Positions 19,001 through 26,166 of a DNA stretch of 64,000 nucleotides are shown one piece after another. Source of the stretch: Paludibacteraceae bacterium (GTDB lineage: Bacteria > Bacteroidota > Bacteroidia > Bacteroidales > Paludibacteraceae); contig JAEDNI010000001.1 of the NCBI GenBank assembly GCA_016302585.1, positions 21,230 through 85,229 of the forward strand, given 5' to 3'. The notes under the pieces were generated by a model that ran no database searches, was not told the DNA's origin, and worked only from the letters and a program-made list of their open reading frames with translations. Position 1 is the stretch's first letter, and each line of letters opens with the position of its first letter. The translations under genes and the position numbers were made by a program.

Positions 19001-20071
19001 TCATCTTACTTCCTGTCCGGTGAGGGTATAAGTTCGACCACCGCGGAGGATGAAGATTTGGCCGTTCTTTATGACCTTACTCGTGATGGGCGATTGGTCA
19101 TTGGAGGCTTGGTCAATATCGGAGGGTTGCGAGTCGCGCCAACCATTGCTTTTACCAGGTATGAATTCGGGGTCAGAGGAAGCCATCAGGTTTGCCATGT
19201 CCAACGTCTCATGGGCTTTTTCACCCCAAATATACTCTGCCAGATAGGGGTAATCGATGAAGGGATTGCGGTTATGTTGGAAATCGCTTACGGCATCCGC
19301 ACGGTTGATTTCCTTCACCGAAACCGGGTCCGCACGATGCCAAGCGATGAGCACGGCTTGTTCCCAGGGTTGGAACTCCAGGTAATTATCATTTTGCATA
19401 GCAAAACGTGATCCCACATCTTTATTATCCAGACGCCATCCTACCGTTTTCTTCTTGCCGTAGATAGGCAGGTCCGGATATTCACCATTCAGATCTCGTC
19501 CGTAACAAGTAACCATATAAAAATACGCTCGTGCAAAGTCTCCTTTATATTCATCTTTGGGTTCGAAGACCGAGAAATCGACTTTCAGCGAGTCATGGTA
19601 GATCTTACCGATGCGCAAGGAGCCGGAGATAAACACATCTTTCTCGGGCACGCCGAGCGGGAAGTTACTACGTGCGCTGTTAGCCGTCGAATTCGAAGGG
19701 TTGAGATGAAAACAGTCCTTGTACGGATCATGTTCCTTGCCGCCCCACCAAGACTTCGCAAAGCTATGCTCGATATTACAACCGGAAACAGCCGTTCCCG
19801 GCGAGCTAAACTGTTTCCAATCATCGCAATACATATCCATGCAGTAGCCGTTCTCATCGCGGTCAGAATAATAGAATACGTACCAAGAAGAGGGGTTTCC
19901 GCTGCCATAGGGAATGACGGTATGGGGGCGAATAATCGTTTTCAACGTTCCTTTCAGCACCTCGCCTTTCTTTCCGTTGATAGCATCGTAATAATTCTCG
20001 GGCATTTGTTCCGCTGTCGCGGACAAGAGCACACTCATCAAAAGGAGTAATAAAAAGAAACGATTTTTCAT
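19001..20071 (-). CDS. Secreted endonuclease I family nuclease
   Basis: 356 aa with a signal peptide (MKNRFFLLLLLMSVLLSATA). The EndA/NucM catalytic region is clear: CNIEHSFAKSWWGG, then DCFHLNPSNSTANSARSNFP. It is expected to degrade extracellular DNA. The C-terminus ends in a short tail, VIKNGQIFILRGGRTYTLTG, of the kind found on many secreted Bacteroidales proteins. I infer a sorting signal but cannot show it. Between the nuclease and the tail lies heptamer tract G (19086-19106), encoding SNDQSPITS. It is monocistronic, with its own promoter and terminator. A larger paralogue is at 62151-63845. Confidence 0.9.
   Translation of the reverse strand: MKNRFFLLLLLMSVLLSATAEQMPENYYDAINGKKGEVLKGTLKTIIRPHTVIPYGSGNPSSWYVFYYSDRDENGYCMDMYCDDWKQFSSPGTAVSGCNIEHSFAKSWWGGKEHDPYKDCFHLNPSNSTANSARSNFPLGVPEKDVFISGSLRIGKIYHDSLKVDFSVFEPKDEYKGDFARAYFYMVTCYGRDLNGEYPDLPIYGKKKTVGWRLDNKDVGSRFAMQNDNYLEFQPWEQAVLIAWHRADPVSVKEINRADAVSDFQHNRNPFIDYPYLAEYIWGEKAHETLDMANLMASSDPEFIPGKSNGWRDSQPSDIDQASNDQSPITSKVIKNGQIFILRGGRTYTLTGQEVR
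19086..19106 (-). repeat. Heptamer tract G (in frame before the endonuclease tail)
   Basis: Three clear 7-bp units (ATGGGCG, ATTGGTC, then ATTGGAG) followed by decayed sequence, immediately before the C-terminal tail. Confidence 0.7.
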
Positions 20072-20092
20072 AATATAAACGTTTTAACGGTG

Positions 20093-20124
20093 CAAAGGTA
20101 ATGCTTTTTTTTGACATATGCAAA
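20093..20124 (-). promoter_or_regulatory. Promoter of the endonuclease I gene
   Basis: Minus strand TTTG, 20 bases, TACCTTTG (-7 box 20093-20100). The upstream element continues CATATGTCA plus an A tract. The ATG at 20071 is 22 bases downstream of the box. Confidence 0.8.
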
Positions 20125-20145
20125 TTTTAACAAAAAACAAAAATG

Positions 20146-20170
20146 TATATATATACAAAGTATATATATA
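20146..20170. other. Perfect AT hairpin
   Basis: An 11-bp perfect inverted repeat (TATATATATAC / GTATATATATA) around AAA. No T-run follows, so it is not an ordinary terminator. It lies between the endonuclease promoter and the decayed gene; role unknown. Confidence 0.6.
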
Positions 20171-20277
20171 GTAAGAGTTATGGTTTTGCTAAAAATGGCA
20201 TTTTATCATATGGCTATCCTGCGCGAATAATACGGTTATCATACGATTTTATAAGTACATTATATGATAAATCATCA

Positions 20278-20686
20278 TTAGTATCCACTAATGATTTCCA
20301 ATCCAAAAATATTGTATATTCTTCCGCATCGGCGAATATAGAGTTGCCCATCCTTAATAAATTTCTCCCCTTTCTCTTGTAACCCGTCATCCGTAACTTG
20401 TGGCGTATAGGTCATTTTGCAGGCTGCGATAGGTCTGCATTTTGACCCATAAACCTAACTTGTACCCCTTCTGAAGCACTTTCGCCGAACACAATCGCCC
20501 GGTAGTCGTACTTATACATCGGTGTAGCCTCTCCGTCCTTAGCCGCGATAAGGACAACACTATCTCGGGTAAACGAAAAAAAACAGTAATTTCGGATTCC
20601 GTCTTCCTTGCAGGAATTCCCCAGACCTTGGGTTCGCTAAGTATAGCGAACGAAAATCTTTTAAGCCTCAAAATACGCTCGTGCAA
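20278..20686 (-). pseudogene. Remnant of a secreted protein with a C-terminal tail
   Basis: Reading the minus strand across frames recovers coding-like sequence. From 20686 one frame gives SEPKVWGIPARKTESEITVF. After a run of eight T (near 20576) another frame gives RDSVVLIAAKDGEATPMY, then YKYDYRAIVFGE and VQVRFMGQNADLSQPAK, ending in TGA. A third frame then gives KFIKDGQLYIRRCGRIYNIFG and a stop at 20278. The last piece is the same C-terminal tail as on the two endonucleases. At least two frame breaks imply a dead gene, unless the window has sequencing errors. The original function is not recognisable. Confidence 0.65.
20374..20401 (-). repeat. Heptamer tract H (in gene remnant)
   Basis: Four 7-bp units (CTCTTGT, AACCCGT, then CATCCGT, AACTTGT) directly before the tail of the remnant. 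They read VTDDGLQ on the minus strand, the same words as tract K. Confidence 0.65.
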
Positions 20687-20714
20687 GCACAGACGATAAT
20701 TTTTTGCTTAAAAT

Positions 20715-20746
20715 CTTGCATATTCAAATTTTTTGTAGTATTTTTG
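20715..20746 (+). promoter_or_regulatory. Promoter of the small lipoprotein gene
   Basis: CTTG at 20715, 20-base spacer, TATTTTTG at 20739-20746. The upstream element continues CATATTCAAA. The ATG at 20771 lies 24 bases after the box. Confidence 0.8.
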
Positions 20747-20770
20747 TAGCGAATTTTAAACACTACCGTT

Positions 20771-20965
20771 ATGAGAACAAAAATTTTCTTTGCATTTGCG
20801 ATTCTTTTCTCAACTTTCATTCTGGTTTCATGCTCCAATCCGAAAGCTCCGAACACGGATGGTTTCCCTGCTCCCGATCCAGCCGTTCATTTCGACACTC
20901 CGGACGATAATAACCTTTACAAAGGAGACAACAGCAGTTTCTCCGACTACTACGAGAAAGACTAA
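20771..20965 (+). CDS. Small lipoprotein, 64 aa
   Basis: A signal peptide with lipobox (MRTKIFFAFAILFSTFILVSC) is followed by only ~43 residues. These are rich in Pro, Asp, Asn and Ser, with no recognisable domain, and end in SDYYEKD. It has a well-formed promoter and stands alone. The mature part would be a short acidic peptide on the outer or inner membrane. I do not recognise a family. The good promoter and signal make a real gene likely. Confidence 0.75.
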   Translation: MRTKIFFAFAILFSTFILVSCSNPKAPNTDGFPAPDPAVHFDTPDDNNLYKGDNSSFSDYYEKD

Positions 20966-21047
20966 TCTTTAATTTACCATAACGAAGAAACTCCTACCAT
21001 CAACGTAGTAGAAGAAGCATGAAACGCCTCTTCATTGCTTGCGTGAA

Positions 21048-21166
21048 GCGATTGAAGCTGAAAGCGATTGAAGCTGAAAGCGATTGAAGCTGAAAGCGAT
21101 TGAAGCTGAAAGCGATTGAGGCTGAAAGCGATTGAGGCTGAAAGCGATTGAGGCTGAAAGCGATTG
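21048..21166 (+). repeat. 16-bp tandem array, 7 full copies plus 7 bases
   Basis: The unit is GCGATTGAAGCTGAAA, repeated at exactly 16-bp spacing from 21048. The first four copies have GAAG, the next three GAGG, so the array grew as two blocks. Three copies (48 bp) return to frame; one minus frame is open through it (ASIAFSFNRFQLQSLS), but no start or function supports translation. Confidence 0.95.
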
Positions 21167-21239
21167 CAAAGAGTGGAGAGCCAAAAGGCGAGAGTCGAGA
21201 GTTATTGGCTATGCCAATAGTTGTAGAGGAATTGGGGAT

Positions 21240-21548
21240 TGATGGAACGACATTCCATTCGGATACGATGATTGCGTCGGTTGGATTTGACCACCTCATT
21301 GGATGTGAACGTACTGGCCGACGTAGATGCGAACCTATACGACGCCCGGAGAATAGACATCAACTCGAGCGCGATGCGGAGTAAGATAAAAGAGAACCTG
21401 AGCGACGCGAGCAGCTGTGGCTGGTGCCGAACAAACGAGCGGAGCGGAAGAGAACGATCCGAGTGTAGCCGATAAGGTGCAGCATGCCGTTCGTAAGACC
21501 TTCATCACGAAGCGTGTAGTGAACCGGGTCGCGCAGGAACATGAGTGA
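21240..21548 (+). pseudogene. Decayed coding-like stretch upstream of murG
   Basis: Two frames carry protein-like pieces. One reads VLADVDANLYDARRIDINSS and SAMRSKIKENLSDA (about 21307-21415). The next frame reads ENDPSVADKVQHAVRKTFIT and KRVVNRVAQEHE, ending at the TGA 21546-21548. No single frame spans both and no start is evident, so this looks like a frameshifted remnant. I do not recognise a family. It could also be chance open sequence in GC-rich DNA. Confidence 0.4.
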
Positions 21549-21573
21549 AAACGACAAAAAAAAAGAATAGACT

Positions 21574-22644
21574 ATGCGTTATTTGATTTCCGGCGGAGGA
21601 ACAGGTGGACATATCTTCCCTGCCGTTAGTATCGCCAATGCGCTGAAGGAGTTGGATCCAGAGGCAGAGATCTTGTTTGTGGGTGCGTTAGGTCGCATGG
21701 AGATGGAGCGTGTGCCGCAAGCAGGATATGAAATCGTGGGTCTTCCTGTTCGGGGTTTTGACCGCAAGAAACCATGGAAGAACGTGTCGGTATTAATCGA
21801 CCTGTCAAAGTCAATTCGGCAAGTGAAGAAGATCATTCGCGACTTCAAGCCGAACGTAGGCGTAGGCGTAGGCGGTTACGCTTCTGGCGCAGCGATGTGG
21901 GCTGCGGCGAAGATGGGCATCCCCATCCTACTACAGGAACAGAACGGTTTTGCGGGCGTGACAAATAAGATCCTCAAGGACAAAGCGGCGAAGATTTGCG
22001 TGGCCTACGAAGGCATGGAGAAGTTCTTCCCTGCCGATAAGATCATCCTGACCGGAAACCCGGTAAGGCAGAATCTTTTAGATGGTCGAAAGTCGGAAGA
22101 CGATGGTAGAAAGACGCTTCTTATTATCGGCGGCTCATTAGGAGCACGGACCATCAACGAAGCTGTAATTGCCGGACTGAAGGAGTTAACGAATGAAGGA
22201 CTTAAGGTGGTTTGGCAGACAGGAAAAGTGTATTACGAGAAATGCAAGGCCGCATGGGAGGCAGCAGGTAGTCCGGCCAATATCGAGTGTCTGGATTTCT
22301 TGAGCGACATGCCGGATCGTTATGCCAATGCCGATCTGGTTATCTCACGAGCAGGTGCTTCGTCCATCAGCGAGATTTGTTTGTTAGGTAAACCGGCGAT
22401 ATTGGTTCCTTCGCCCAACGTAGCCGAAGACCATCAAACACACAATGCCATGGCGCTCGTGAATAAGGACGCAGCTGTGCTGGTGCGCGATGCAGAGGCC
22501 GCAGAGAAGTTGATTGCGACCGCGTTGGAACTGTTAAATGATCCAAAGCGATTAAAGACGCTGCAGACGAATGTGCTGAAGTTAGCACAGAAAGACTCCG
22601 CGAAACGAATCGCAGAAGAAGTGATTGCGTTAGCGAAGAAATAA
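21574..22644 (+). CDS. murG: UDP-GlcNAc:undecaprenyl-PP-MurNAc-pentapeptide GlcNAc transferase
   Basis: 356 aa, normal length. It makes lipid II at the inner face of the membrane. N-terminal GGGTGGHIFPA binds the lipid-linked acceptor; the C-terminal donor site has SRAGASSISEICLLGKPAI and PSPNVAEDHQTHNA. In most Bacteroidetes murG lies within a cell-wall cluster; here it stands alone. Heptamer tract J (22085-22119) encodes the RKSEDDGRK linker between the two Rossmann halves. A strong terminator follows. Confidence 0.96.
   Translation: MRYLISGGGTGGHIFPAVSIANALKELDPEAEILFVGALGRMEMERVPQAGYEIVGLPVRGFDRKKPWKNVSVLIDLSKSIRQVKKIIRDFKPNVGVGVGGYASGAAMWAAAKMGIPILLQEQNGFAGVTNKILKDKAAKICVAYEGMEKFFPADKIILTGNPVRQNLLDGRKSEDDGRKTLLIIGGSLGARTINEAVIAGLKELTNEGLKVVWQTGKVYYEKCKAAWEAAGSPANIECLDFLSDMPDRYANADLVISRAGASSISEICLLGKPAILVPSPNVAEDHQTHNAMALVNKDAAVLVRDAEAAEKLIATALELLNDPKRLKTLQTNVLKLAQKDSAKRIAEEVIALAKK
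22085..22119 (+). repeat. Heptamer tract J (in frame in murG)
   Basis: Five 7-bp units (GTCGAAA, GTCGGAA, then GACGATG, GTAGAAA, GACGCTT), placed at the start of the C-terminal domain. Confidence 0.75.
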
Positions 22645-22673
22645 AAAAATGCGGCCAGATGGTCGCATTTTTT
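22645..22673. terminator. Bidirectional terminator murG / argS
   Basis: A 10-bp stem (AAATGCGGCC / GGTCGCATTT, one G-U pair) with loop AGAT, flanked by A and T runs, between convergent murG and argS. Confidence 0.85.
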
Positions 22674-22674
22674 A

Positions 22675-24486
22675 TTACATTCTTTCCGGAACCTCGATAC
22701 CGAGAAGGGAGAGAGCAGATTGGATGACTTTCGCTACGTTCTTGGCAAGCAAAAGACGAAGAGCTCGTTTATCCGAATCCGGTTCGTTCAGGATTGAAAG
22801 ATCGTGATAGAACGAGTTGAAATCACACGCGAGATCATACGCATAGTTGCAAATCACAGCAGGCGAGAAATTCTCTCCGGCATTGCGAACGATAGCGGGA
22901 TAATCCGTAAGTCGTTGGATGAGAGCGAGTTCCTTCGGATCCAACACCTCTCTCTCGTCTTCCCCAAGGGGAGAAGCTCCCTCTCCTTGGGAGAGGGTTG
23001 GGGTGAGGTCCGCTTTGCGCAGCACAGATTGAATGCGCGCGTAAGTGTACTGGATGAAGGGGCCCGTATTGCCGTTGAAATCAATCGACTCGGCGGGATT
23101 GAAGAGCATATTTTTCCGCGGATCCACTTTGAGGATGAAGTATTTCAAAGCGCCGAGCCCCACTTTACGTGCAATCTCATTCGCTTCTTCTTCCGTGATA
23201 CCCTGCAGCGTATTCACTTTATCTTTGGAAATCTCCTTCGCTTCTTCCACCATCTTATCCATCAGGTCATCGGCATCGACTACGGTTCCTTCACGTGATT
23301 TCATCTTACCGTTCGGCAGTTCGACCATGCCATATGAAAAATGGACGAGTTCTTTGCCGAAGGGGAAGCCGAGGCGGTCGAGCAGGATGGACAACACTTT
23401 GAAGTGGTACTCCTGTTCGTTACCCACCACGTAGACCATCTTATCAATCGGATAATCCTGAAAACGCAGTTTGGCCGTTCCGATATCTTGCGTCATATAG
23501 ACCGAAGTACCATCGGAGCGAAGGAGGAGTTTCTCATCCAGTCCGTCTTTGGTAAGATCAGCCCAAACAGACCCATCTTCGCGACGATAGAACGCACCAC
23601 TTGCTAACCCCTTTTCTACTTCGGATTTGCCCTCGAGATAGGTGTTCGATTCGTAATATATCTTATCAAACGAAACGCCCATGCGCTTATAGGTCTCATC
23701 AAAACCGGCATATACCCAGCTATTCATCTTCGTCCAAAGAGCGCGCACTTCGGGATCGTTCGCTTCCCATTTACGAAGCATTTCCTGCGCTTCGAGCATG
23801 AGCGGCGCTTCGCGTTTCGCGGTCTCCTCATCTTTGCCTGCGGCCATGAGTTCGGCTATCTGCGTTTTGTATTCTTTATCGAAACGAACGTAGTAATCGC
23901 CGATGAGGTGATCGCCTTTCTTACCGGACGATTCGGGCGTCTCGCCATTCCCATATTTGAGCCATGCGAGCATGGATTTGCAGATATGGATGCCTCGATC
24001 GTTGACGATATTGGTCTTCACAACCTTCCATCCATTCGCCTCTTGGATACGCGCGATGGAATAACCGAGGAGGTTATTACGTACGTGACCAAGGTGCAAA
24101 GGCTTATTCGTATTCGGAGAACTATATTCGACCATCATGAGTTGATGACGATCAGGTTGCTGACCGTAGTTGGCATCCGTATCGATGGCCTGGAGTTGAC
24201 GAATCCAGAACGCATCGGCGATCACGAGGTTTAAGAATCCTTGTACGGCGTTGAATTTAGCAACAAGCCCTTCGCCATTAACCGTTAACCATTCTCCTAT
24301 CTCCGTAGCAATCTGAGCCGGTGCTTTGCGCGCCAATTTAACGAAGGGAAAGACCACAAGCGTGATGTTTCCTTCGAACTCCGGACGGGTCTTTTGCCAT
24401 TGAATCTGGCTGTCCTCGACCTCAATAGTGTAGAGCGCTTTGACGGCGGATTGGACTAATACCGATAATTGTTGTTCTAATGTCAT
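22675..24486 (-). CDS. argS: Arginyl-tRNA synthetase
   Basis: 603 aa. The class I HIGH signature is KPLHLGHVRNN (about residues 122-132). The C-terminal anticodon-binding domain ends SALSLLGIEVPERM, the usual ArgS end. Two additions are visible. At residues ~493-513 a GC-rich palindromic element (22948-23008) is inserted in frame and encodes LTPTLSQGEGASPLGEDERE, at the junction to the anticodon-binding domain. At ~61-70 a heptamer tract (24276-24303) encodes EWLTVNGEGL. The enzyme is essential, so both additions must be tolerated. It overlaps the upstream glycosyltransferase gene by four bases. Confidence 0.96.
   Translation of the reverse strand: MTLEQQLSVLVQSAVKALYTIEVEDSQIQWQKTRPEFEGNITLVVFPFVKLARKAPAQIATEIGEWLTVNGEGLVAKFNAVQGFLNLVIADAFWIRQLQAIDTDANYGQQPDRHQLMMVEYSSPNTNKPLHLGHVRNNLLGYSIARIQEANGWKVVKTNIVNDRGIHICKSMLAWLKYGNGETPESSGKKGDHLIGDYYVRFDKEYKTQIAELMAAGKDEETAKREAPLMLEAQEMLRKWEANDPEVRALWTKMNSWVYAGFDETYKRMGVSFDKIYYESNTYLEGKSEVEKGLASGAFYRREDGSVWADLTKDGLDEKLLLRSDGTSVYMTQDIGTAKLRFQDYPIDKMVYVVGNEQEYHFKVLSILLDRLGFPFGKELVHFSYGMVELPNGKMKSREGTVVDADDLMDKMVEEAKEISKDKVNTLQGITEEEANEIARKVGLGALKYFILKVDPRKNMLFNPAESIDFNGNTGPFIQYTYARIQSVLRKADLTPTLSQGEGASPLGEDEREVLDPKELALIQRLTDYPAIVRNAGENFSPAVICNYAYDLACDFNSFYHDLSILNEPDSDKRALRLLLAKNVAKVIQSALSLLGIEVPERM
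22948..23008 (-). repeat. GC-rich palindromic element inserted in argS
   Basis: About 61 bp. Half-sites are CCCCAAGGGGAGAAGC and CTCTCCTTGGGAGAGG, the latter a near-perfect inverted repeat, followed by GTTGGGGTGAGG. Read on the minus strand it gives LTPTLSQGE, a peptide known to recur in unrelated proteins of many bacteria because of a dispersed small palindromic repeat. It is the only copy in this window. Confidence 0.75.
24276..24303 (-). repeat. Heptamer tract W (in frame in argS)
   Basis: Four 7-bp units (CATTAAC, CGTTAAC, then CATTCTC, CTATCTC) in the N-terminal domain of ArgS. Confidence 0.65.
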
Positions 24487-25217
24487 AACTTAGGATATTT
24501 TCTGAACCATGAAGATATTTTGAGGCGAATGACACCAAAAAGCGCTTCAGAGAAGATTCCTCCGCTCATCTTGGAAGTTCCCAGGACGCGGTTAACAAAA
24601 ATGATAGGTACTTCGATGATTTTGGCGCCACACTTATAGGCTGTGAACTTCATTTCAATCTGGAAGGCATAGCCTTTGAAGCGAATCTTATCGAGCTCCA
24701 TCGTCTCGAGGGTATGACGTTTATAGCAAACGAAACCGGCCGTGGTATCTTTGATCTTCACCCCCAGGACAGTCCGCACATATTTCGATGCGAAATACGA
24801 CATCAGTACGCGTCCCATCGGCCAGTTGACTACATTCACACCCGTAATATAACGGCTACCGATTGCGAGATCTGCCCCCTGGTTTGCACAGGCGTCATAG
24901 AGTTTGAGCAGGTCGTTGGGGTTATGGCTGAAGTCGGCATCCATCTCAAAGATATAATCCGCTTCGTGCTCAATCGCCCATTTGAATCCGGCGATATAGG
25001 CCGTCCCCAAACCGAGTTTACCGGAGCGCTCCACGATATGCACACGTCCTTTGTATTTACCGGCCATGAGGCCCTTTACGATATCGGCTGTACCATCAGG
25101 CGAACCATCGTCAATCACAAGCACATTAAACTCCAACGGCAGTTCCATCACCGCCGTGATAATCGCTTCGATATTCTCTTTTTCGTTATAAGTAGGAATA
25201 ATGACTAGTCTTTCCAT
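24483..25217 (-). CDS. Polyprenol-phosphate glycosyltransferase (family 2)
   Basis: 244 aa, soluble GT-A fold like dolichol-phosphate mannose synthase: IIPTYNEKENIE, VIDDGSPDGTADI, the DxD within EMDADFSHNP, and a C-terminal GGIFSEALFGVIRLK. It moves a sugar (mannose or glucose type) from a nucleotide donor to polyprenyl phosphate at the cytoplasmic face. There are no C-terminal membrane segments, so it is of the short class. It overlaps argS by four bases and follows the metallo-hydrolase with one base between. Confidence 0.9.
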   Translation of the reverse strand: MERLVIIPTYNEKENIEAIITAVMELPLEFNVLVIDDGSPDGTADIVKGLMAGKYKGRVHIVERSGKLGLGTAYIAGFKWAIEHEADYIFEMDADFSHNPNDLLKLYDACANQGADLAIGSRYITGVNVVNWPMGRVLMSYFASKYVRTVLGVKIKDTTAGFVCYKRHTLETMELDKIRFKGYAFQIEMKFTAYKCGAKIIEVPIIFVNRVLGTSKMSGGIFSEALFGVIRLKISSWFRKYPKL

Positions 25218-25218
25218 A

Positions 25219-26049
25219 TTACTCCTTTATCATTTGATCATTTAATTCATAAACAGGACTGGGTGTGGTACGATCAAGGGCCTTGAGGAAGATATCCTGG
25301 CCGGGCATAATCTCAATCTCCTCGAGATAGGACTTAACGGTGTCGTACGCCACTTCCGGATCGTTATTCTCCAAAGAAAGATGGCAAAGCCATACGTTCC
25401 GCAGATCCGGATGCCAGTTACGCTCCAGCAGTTCACCACACACATCATTCGACTGGTGTCCGCGGGGCGAGAGGATTCGCTCCTTGAGATAGGTAGGATA
25501 CGGACCATTGAGCAACATGTGCTCGTCGTGATTCGCCTCAATCACCAAGTGATTAGCCGTTCGGATATACTCCTCCATCTGATCGTTCACCGACCCGCAA
25601 TCGGTCATGAGTACAAAGCGCTGACCATTATAATCGATGCAGTAACCGAGGCAGTCAGTAGAGTCATGCTCAATACCGAAAGTATTGATGGTCATTCCGA
25701 ACAGTTGCCATTCCTTCCCTTTCTCGAAATAACGACGACTGGTACGCAGTTTCTCCCTTACGCCATAGTTACGATCAATACCGGCATGGATCTCGGCGGT
25801 AGTGTAGATCGGTAGTTTAACCCGTTCACCCAACGTACCTACGGCACGAATATGATCGGCATGGTCGTGGGTAATCAGCACACCCATAATATTTTGAAAA
25901 TCCAGGTTCATCTCACGCAGACACTTCTGAATCTGACGCGCAGAGATACCCGCATCAATGAGTATTCCCCGTTGACGCGTACCGAGGTAGTAACAATTGC
26001 CGCTACTACCGCTCGCAAAGCACCTAAATATGAGCCCGTTTTGCTCCAT
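25219..26049 (-). CDS. MBL-fold metallo-hydrolase (YycJ/WalJ-like)
   Basis: 276 aa. The metal-binding motif is LITHDHADH at about residue 58. Further ligands are in MTDCGSVND and IEANHDEHML, and a late His in SPRGHQSND. The N-terminal RCFASGSSGNCYYLG is characteristic of YycJ-like hydrolases, some of which act on DNA ends. First gene of the minus operon with the glycosyltransferase and argS; promoter at 26066-26097. The precise substrate is unknown. Confidence 0.88.
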   Translation of the reverse strand: MEQNGLIFRCFASGSSGNCYYLGTRQRGILIDAGISARQIQKCLREMNLDFQNIMGVLITHDHADHIRAVGTLGERVKLPIYTTAEIHAGIDRNYGVREKLRTSRRYFEKGKEWQLFGMTINTFGIEHDSTDCLGYCIDYNGQRFVLMTDCGSVNDQMEEYIRTANHLVIEANHDEHMLLNGPYPTYLKERILSPRGHQSNDVCGELLERNWHPDLRNVWLCHLSLENNDPEVAYDTVKSYLEEIEIMPGQDIFLKALDRTTPSPVYELNDQMIKE

Positions 26050-26065
26050 ACTACAAAATCGGCCA

Positions 26066-26097
26066 CAAAAGTACTAAAAAAAAATGACATATACAAA
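26066..26097 (-). promoter_or_regulatory. Promoter of the metallo-hydrolase/argS operon
   Basis: Minus strand TTTG, 20 bases, TACTTTTG (-7 box 26066-26073), with TATATGTCAT and a T tract after TTTG. Back to back with the promoter at 26114-26145. Confidence 0.85.
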
Positions 26098-26113
26098 TAT
26101 TTCTTTGAAATAT

Positions 26114-26145
26114 CTTGCATATATAAAAAAAAAGTTGTAAATTTG
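26114..26145 (+). promoter_or_regulatory. Promoter of the GH13 amylase operon
   Basis: CTTG at 26114, 20-base spacer, TAAATTTG at 26138-26145, with CATATATAAA and an A tract between. The ATG at 26167 is 22 bases downstream. Confidence 0.85.
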
Positions 26146-26166
26146 CACCGAAATTTGTGTACTACC

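Larger units (their letters stand above)
20966..21573 (+). other. 608-bp gap: tandem array and decayed coding stretch
   Basis: No intact gene. It contains the 16-bp array (21048-21166), one weak heptamer block (21187-21207: GGCGAGA, GTCGAGA, then GTTATTG) and a decayed coding-like stretch (21240-21548). No promoter of the usual geometry was found for murG. A nine-codon ORF (MSENDKKKE) runs from 21541 to 21570, just before murG. Confidence 0.6.

Noticed and set aside
25229..25252. Repeat-like stretch (ATCATTTG, ATCATTTA) at the end of the metallo-hydrolase gene
   Set aside because: Its period is 8, not 7, and only two units match, so I did not count it among the heptamer tracts.
25852..26166. 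N-terminal extension of the first amylase
   Set aside because: It crosses both divergent promoters and precedes a perfect lipoprotein signal, so it is not translated.
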